Positions 6,594 through 9,481 of a DNA stretch of 9,481 nt are shown piece by piece. Where the stretch lies: the NCBI GenBank assembly GCA_003561835.1, contig PWVN01000264.1, positions 1 to 9,481 of the forward strand, given 5' to 3'. A program made the position numbers and the translations under genes. The DNA comes from Syntrophomonadaceae bacterium. Its GTDB lineage: Bacteria > Bacillota > Dethiobacteria > PWVN01. The notes beneath the pieces were generated by a model. That model did not search any database. It was not told the DNA's origin and worked only from the letters and a program-made list of their open reading frames with translations. How positions within the stretch are numbered: position 1 is the first letter of the stretch; every line of letters begins with the position of its first letter.

Positions 6594-7807
6594 AGCAGGC
6601 CCGGGTGCCAGGCCGCTCCCTCCGCCGGGTTTGGAAAGGCGGGGCTGCCGCTTTCCTCCCTGATGTAGAGGGCCATGAGGCGGCTGGCTTCATTCATGCC
6701 CCGTCCCCCCAGGAGAAGGACCAGGTCTCCCGCCTTCACAGACAGGGCCAGTTCCTGCAGGGCCGAGGACAGACTGTCAAAAACGGCCACCGGGGCCCGG
6801 CCCCCGCCCTCCCGCCAGGCTTCGAGAAAGGCTTTTTCTTCCGACTGGGAAGCCTTCCCCGACGGTGGAAGGCAATCGCTGCAGGTGGTCAGAAAGATTT
6901 CTGCCAGGGGATGCTTGGATTCCTGGACCCGGAGCTCCAGGGCCATTTTTGCCAGTTCTTCCCTGGCTCCCTTTTCAAGGCCCAAAACGGGGAAGATCCT
7001 TTGAAAACGCAGGGCTGTAAGGCTGTCAAACACCAAGGACAGGGCCAGGGACGTGGGGGCCGTGTCGTCCAGCAGGAGGATGTCCCGGGCCGGGATCAGT
7101 TCCAGCCTTCTTTGTATTCCGGTGAAGGTTCCGGCGGCCCGGGCAATGGACTCCTTTTTTGCCCCCAGGGCCAGGGCGGCGGTTATGGCTGCCAGGGCGG
7201 TGTAGACCCCCACCTCCCCCGGCAGCCTGAAGCGCACGGGGAAGGAAGAGATGTCCTGGGGAGAGGAATTTGCCAGGGGCAGTTCACTTCTGATGGAGAC
7301 CACAAAGGAGGAGCCCAGGGGCAGGGGTTTGTAGCTTTCCACCGTCACCATGGCCCCGGGATAGTGGAGGGCATAGGTAATGGCCCTGCCGCCGGCCACA
7401 TCCACCATTTCCAGGGCCAGGGGGTCGTCAGCGTTGACGACCTGGATGCCCCCTTTTGCCTGGGCTGCAAAAAAATTTCTATGCAGGGCCAAAAACCTGT
7501 TTCGGGGTAATTGGGCTGCCTCCGGGGGATATAAATTGGTCAGGATGCACAGGTCGAAGGGCAGGCCCCGGTACATCCCCCTGGTGAGGCCCGGGGAAGA
7601 AATTTCCAGAGCCAGCCACCCCCCCCTCCCCCCATCCGGGAGAGTCAGGATGCGGGGCAGGATCTTCCTTGAGGCAGGGCTTTCAATGAACTCTCCTAAG
7701 GAAAAGCCGGCTTTGTGCAACAGGTGCTGCAGGAGGAACCCGCTCATACTTTTTCCAAAGGTACCGGCTACAGCCACCAATGGGGGTTTGCTTCTCTCCT
7801 GGGTCAC
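6581..7807 (-). CDS. Divergent Mur ligase family protein (MurE-like, no N-terminal domain)
   Basis: This encodes 408 residues resembling the ATP-dependent Mur ligases, which join an amino acid or peptide to a carboxylate through an acyl phosphate. The central domain starts almost at once: P-loop AGTFGKSMS (14-22), LEISSPGL (67-74, compare MurE EVSSHAL), TNL (90-92) and VNADDP (124-129). The start of the C-terminal domain is GIQRRLELI (230-238), then LLLDDTAPTSLAL (244-256) and GDLVLLLGGRGMNE (360-373). The UDP-sugar-binding N-terminal domain is absent, and MurE residues are replaced: Asn of GTNGK by Phe17, His of SSH by Pro72, and no DHLD after TNL. ATP binding looks possible, but the substrate is probably not the standard UDP-MurNAc dipeptide. 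It lacks the MurT zinc cysteines and a GatD neighbour. The GTG start (7807-7805) follows AAAGGAGAT (7822-7814). It is alone on its strand, convergent with ricT. Confidence 0.8.
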   Translation of the reverse strand: MTQERSKPPLVAVAGTFGKSMSGFLLQHLLHKAGFSLGEFIESPASRKILPRILTLPDGGRGGWLALEISSPGLTRGMYRGLPFDLCILTNLYPPEAAQLPRNRFLALHRNFFAAQAKGGIQVVNADDPLALEMVDVAGGRAITYALHYPGAMVTVESYKPLPLGSSFVVSIRSELPLANSSPQDISSFPVRFRLPGEVGVYTALAAITAALALGAKKESIARAAGTFTGIQRRLELIPARDILLLDDTAPTSLALSLVFDSLTALRFQRIFPVLGLEKGAREELAKMALELRVQESKHPLAEIFLTTCSDCLPPSGKASQSEEKAFLEAWREGGGRAPVAVFDSLSSALQELALSVKAGDLVLLLGGRGMNEASRLMALYIREESGSPAFPNPAEGAAWHPGLLNPS

Positions 7808-7836
7808 GCCTACATCTCCTTTGGGATGCGTCGTTT

Positions 7837-7916
7837 CCTTCTTCCGGTACCTGCCGCACCGGGCCTGCCTGGCCCTTTCAAGATGACGGTCATGCCGGCA
7901 CCCTCCCGGAAGAAGG
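7837..7916 (-). promoter_or_regulatory. Structured leader candidate of the Mur-like gene
   Basis: A perfect 11-bp inverted repeat, CCTTCTTCCGG (7837-7847) and CCGGAAGAAGG (7906-7916), encloses smaller nested helices. Within it are TGCCG (7852-7856) with CGGCA (7896-7900), GGGCC (7861-7865) with GGCCC (7871-7875), and a short ATGA/TCAT hairpin (7883-7893). Read as minus-strand RNA this gives a closing stem with two inner hairpins, ending 14 bases before the ribosome site of the Mur-like gene. It does not match a riboswitch or T-box I know. The rest of 7808-7978 holds no gene; TATATT at 7932-7937 is a possible plus-strand -10 box for rsmI but has no -35 partner. Confidence 0.4.
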
Positions 7917-7978
7917 CACCCTGCTGGTACGTATATTCTTTAGTTACGAGGATTTTTTATGTATGGAAGGTGGTGGAG

Positions 7979-8857
7979 ATGGTGGCGCAGGCAAAAAAAG
8001 GGTGTCTTTTCCTCTGTCCTACCCCCATCGGCAACCTGGAGGATATAACCCTGAGGGCCCTCAGGGTTTTGGGGGAGGTCCCCCTCATCGCCGCCGAAGA
8101 CACCCGGCGTACCCGCAAGCTCTTGCGCCACTACCGGATTGAAACTCCCCTGGTCAGCTACCGGGAGCACAACCGGAAGAAGCAGGGGGAAGCCCTGCTC
8201 TCGAAACTGCAGGAGGGGGCCGATGTGGCCCTGGTTTCCGATGCCGGCATGCCGGGCATCTCCGACCCCGGTTTCGAACTGGTTCAGGCGGCTCTGGCCG
8301 CCGGGGTCCCTGTGGAAGTGCTGCCCGGCCCTTCCGCCTTCCTGGCAGGCCTTTTGTCCTCGGGCTGCCTGCCGGTCCCCTTCACCTTCCGGGGTTTTCT
8401 GCCCGTCAAGGGGAAGGAAAGGCGGAAAGCCCTGGAAAAGATCGGCAGCCTGGAGGAGACGGCTGTTCTCTATGAGGCCCCTCACCGCCTTCTCAGGACC
8501 CTGGAAGACCTTTTGGCTCAGGGGGTTATGGAGGGGGCCGTCTGCCGGGAGCTGACGAAGAAATTCGCCGAGGTCCGCCGGGGAAACCTGAAAGAACACC
8601 TGGAATATTTTCGATCCCAAAAAATCCGGGGGGAGTTTGTGCTGGTCCTGTCGGGGGAACGCCAGGAAAGGGAGGAGAAGGAAGCCTTGCCCCCGGAGGG
8701 GGAGGTGGCCTTTCTGGTGGCGGGGGGGATGCCCAAAAAAGAGGCCATCCTTGCCGTAGCCCGACGCCGGGGCTTGCCCAAACGGGAGGTCTACCAGCGC
8801 AGCCACGGCTTCTTTGGGGGGGAACCCGGAGCGCAGGGGAAGGGAGACGACGGCTGA
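7979..8857 (+). CDS. rsmI: 16S rRNA (cytidine1402-2'-O)-methyltransferase
   Basis: RsmI uses S-adenosylmethionine to methylate the 2'-OH of C1402 in the decoding centre of 16S rRNA. The 292 residues belong to the tetrapyrrole-methylase fold. Motifs are PTPIGNLEDIT (14-24), AAEDTR (38-43), VSDAGMPGISDPG (86-98), PGPSA (116-120), YEAPHR (165-170) and RELTKKFAEVRRG (190-202). The small C-terminal RsmI domain has KKEAILAVARRRGLPKREVY (253-272). About 20 Gly-rich residues follow, a tail longer and less conserved than usual. The frame is open much further upstream (to 7715), but family homology begins at PTPIGN and AAGGTGG (7967-7973) precedes the ATG at 7979, so that start is chosen. The gene keeps its B. 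subtilis position before abrB and metS. No terminator for it is clear. Confidence 0.95.
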   Translation: MVAQAKKGCLFLCPTPIGNLEDITLRALRVLGEVPLIAAEDTRRTRKLLRHYRIETPLVSYREHNRKKQGEALLSKLQEGADVALVSDAGMPGISDPGFELVQAALAAGVPVEVLPGPSAFLAGLLSSGCLPVPFTFRGFLPVKGKERRKALEKIGSLEETAVLYEAPHRLLRTLEDLLAQGVMEGAVCRELTKKFAEVRRGNLKEHLEYFRSQKIRGEFVLVLSGERQEREEKEALPPEGEVAFLVAGGMPKKEAILAVARRRGLPKREVYQRSHGFFGGEPGAQGKGDDG

Positions 8858-8886
8858 GCAGGGGGGAAGCAAAGGGGTGAAGGGGA

Positions 8887-8917
8887 AAGAAAAAACAGCA
8901 CGTTTCAACGTGCTGTT
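8887..8917 (-). terminator. Intrinsic terminator of abrB
   Basis: AACAGCACGT (8894-8903) and ACGTGCTGTT (8908-8917) form a perfect 10-bp stem with a TTCA loop. The T-rich tract (A-run at 8889-8895 on the plus strand) follows it only on the minus strand, so it ends the abrB transcript 46 bases after its stop codon. On the plus strand the hairpin has no T-tract, so it would serve rsmI poorly. Confidence 0.88.
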
Positions 8918-8963
8918 GAGGGAGAGCCGTGGCTGAGTATTCTTCAACATACCCGGGAACAGG

Positions 8964-9206
8964 CTATTTCCCCATATCCTCGATGCACTCTTCACAGATG
9001 ATCCGGCTTTTGTAGTGCTTCACATTGTCGGCGTTGCCGCAGAAAATACAGGCAGGTTCATATTTTTTCAGGATTATCTTTTCGCCATCCACATAGATTT
9101 CCAGGGCATCCTTCACATCGATGTTCAGGGTTCGCCGTAATTCGATGGGGATGACCACCCGGCCCAACTCGTCTACTTTCCTTACTATACCTGTTGACTT
9201 CATCAT
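8964..9206 (-). CDS. abrB: Transition-state regulator AbrB, zinc-finger variant
   Basis: AbrB is a small DNA-binding protein that represses post-exponential and sporulation genes during growth. Residues 1-50 are a nearly canonical SpoVT-AbrB swapped-hairpin domain: STGIVRKVDELGRVVIPIELRRTL (4-27), then DALEIYVDGEKIILKKYEP. The C-terminal half differs from B. subtilis AbrB (about 95 residues). It is a short module with two CxxC pairs, Cys53-Cys56 and Cys71-Cys74, a likely zinc site typical of clostridial AbrB proteins, giving 80 residues in total. The start is the first of two adjacent ATG codons (9206 and 9203). GGAGGA, read on the minus strand from 9220 to 9215, is 8 bases from the first. 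It is monocistronic, with its own promoter, Spo0A-like boxes and terminator, and divergent from metG. Confidence 0.93.
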   Translation of the reverse strand: MMKSTGIVRKVDELGRVVIPIELRRTLNIDVKDALEIYVDGEKIILKKYEPACIFCGNADNVKHYKSRIICEECIEDMGK

Positions 9207-9239
9207 GTGACTCTTCCTCCCTTTTTTGTGGTTACACCA

Positions 9240-9257
9240 TTCGACAAATTTTTGACA
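9240..9257 (-). promoter_or_regulatory. Two tandem Spo0A-like boxes over the abrB start site
   Basis: Read on the minus strand, TTTGTCGAA (9248-9240) contains a perfect 0A box core, TGTCGAA. TGTCAAA (9257-9251) differs from that core by one base. The two are in the same orientation and 11 bp apart, about one helical turn. They cover the expected transcription start and the first bases of the leader. In B. subtilis, Spo0A-P represses abrB from tandem boxes just downstream of its promoter, so the arrangement is what that control would require. Confidence 0.6.
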
Positions 9258-9262
9258 TCTTA

Positions 9263-9291
9263 AGTATACCAGGATTACCAAAATATATCAA
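9263..9291 (-). promoter_or_regulatory. Sigma-A promoter of abrB
   Basis: On the minus strand, TTGATA (9291-9286) and TATACT (9268-9263) are separated by exactly 17 bp, each matching 5/6 of the consensus. The start site falls near 9256, giving a leader of about 50 bases. The surrounding DNA is strongly AT-rich compared with the genes. Confidence 0.82.
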
Positions 9292-9296
9292 TAATT

Positions 9297-9310
9297 TTTT
9301 TTGCAAAAAA
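9297..9310. repeat. AT-rich 14-bp perfect palindrome between abrB and metG
   Basis: TTTTTTGCAAAAAA at 9297-9310 equals its own reverse complement. It lies just upstream of the abrB -35 box and 34 bases before the metG -35 box. It could be an operator or an upstream promoter element for either gene. AbrB itself favours AT-rich DNA, so autoregulation is possible. No function can be assigned from sequence alone. Confidence 0.4.
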
Positions 9311-9343
9311 GTAAATTTTTACAATGCTATTCCCGGCAAAACC

Positions 9344-9373
9344 TTGACAAAAAATTTCTTTTTAGGTAAGAAT
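9344..9373 (+). promoter_or_regulatory. Probable sigma-A promoter of metG
   Basis: A perfect TTGACA (9344-9349) is followed after 18 bp by AAGAAT (9368-9373), a 4/6 match to the -10 consensus; a register with 17 bp gives TAAGAA. The predicted leader of about 35 bases is too short for a T-box, and no T-box motif was seen. Confidence 0.6.
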
Positions 9374-9414
9374 ATGAGCAAGGGTTTGTTTAAGCCATGA
9401 AGGAGGCCTTTACC

Positions 9415-9481
9415 ATGTCCAAAAAATCTTTTTACATCACCACTCCCATTTATTACCCCAGCAACAAACTGCATATCGGAA
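9415..9481 (+). CDS. metG: Methionyl-tRNA synthetase, N-terminal fragment
   Basis: Only 22 codons fit before the window ends. They read SFYITTPIYYPSNKLHIG from residue 5, the first strand and start of the HIGH motif of class I methionyl-tRNA synthetase, which charges tRNA-Met. AAGGAGG at 9400-9406, 8 bases upstream, sets the ATG at 9415. An in-frame ATG at 9397 would add six residues but has no ribosome site and overlaps this one. The position after rsmI and abrB matches B. subtilis metS. Domain content beyond the start cannot be judged. Confidence 0.9.
   Translation, partial: MSKKSFYITTPIYYPSNKLHIG

Noticed and set aside
6467..7510. Plus-strand open frame overlapping the Mur-like gene
   Set aside because: Its translation is Gly/Gln-rich without motifs, while the opposite strand has a full set of Mur ligase motifs and a good ribosome site.
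7715..7978. N-terminal extension of rsmI in the same frame
   Set aside because: The extra 88 residues overlap the Mur-like gene, show no homology, and RsmI proteins begin close to the PTPIGN motif. The ATG at 7979 has a plausible ribosome site.
8790..8857. Frameshift at the RsmI C-terminus
   Set aside because: The Gly-rich tail is unusual, but the conserved KREVY motif is complete before it and the alternative frame does not give a better RsmI ending.
8894..8917. Hairpin as terminator of rsmI
   Set aside because: No T-tract follows on the plus strand; the T-tract is on the minus side, so it belongs to abrB.
9207..9414. T-box leader for metG
   Set aside because: The predicted leader is only about 35 bases and contains no T-box sequence or antiterminator.
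1..9481. CRISPR array, tRNA or rRNA genes, defence or toxin-antitoxin system
   Set aside because: No spaced direct repeats, clover-leaf or rRNA-like segments, or characteristic protein motifs of such systems were found on either strand.

Overview
The window looks like chromosomal DNA of a GC-rich, anaerobic, spore-forming Firmicute of the Clostridia type. I infer a lineage near Moorella or Desulfotomaculum but cannot name a species. The evidence is a core locus in the Bacillus/Clostridium order (sigma-G inhibitor csfB, Orn/Lys/Arg decarboxylase, tmk, holB, ricT, rsmI, abrB, metG), strong AGGAGG-type ribosome sites with some TTG and GTG starts, a clostridial AbrB, and Spo0A-like boxes.

Bases 1-258 hold the terminator of a gene outside the window, a REP-like inverted-repeat cluster (GGGACGGTTC / GAACCGTCCC) and a sigma-A promoter. 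Bases 259-2169 are a two-gene unit: a membrane-anchored NusG-domain-II protein, then guaB (IMP dehydrogenase), closed by a clear terminator. Bases 2214-6503 are a plus-strand run: csfB with a possible sigma-F promoter, a PLP decarboxylase, tmk (with a likely promoter of its own inside the decarboxylase gene), holB, and ricT starting with TTG one base after the holB stop. Genes of nucleotide supply, replication and sporulation control are thus interleaved, as in the same B. subtilis region. The yaaQ, yaaR, yabA, trmN6 (yabB) and yazA genes found there in B. subtilis are missing here.

Bases 6581-7807 (minus strand) encode a divergent, short Mur-ligase-like protein where yabA-trmN6-yazA would be expected. 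Its leader (about 7837-7916) has a long inverted repeat enclosing smaller hairpins. rsmI is transcribed divergently from it. At 8894-9291 comes abrB on the minus strand with terminator, sigma-A promoter and two Spo0A-like boxes. It is divergent from metG, of which only the first 22 codons are present.

No CRISPR array, rRNA, tRNA, intact transposase or evident defence system was found. The least explained part is the Mur-like gene with its structured leader; most other genes are conserved housekeeping or developmental genes.
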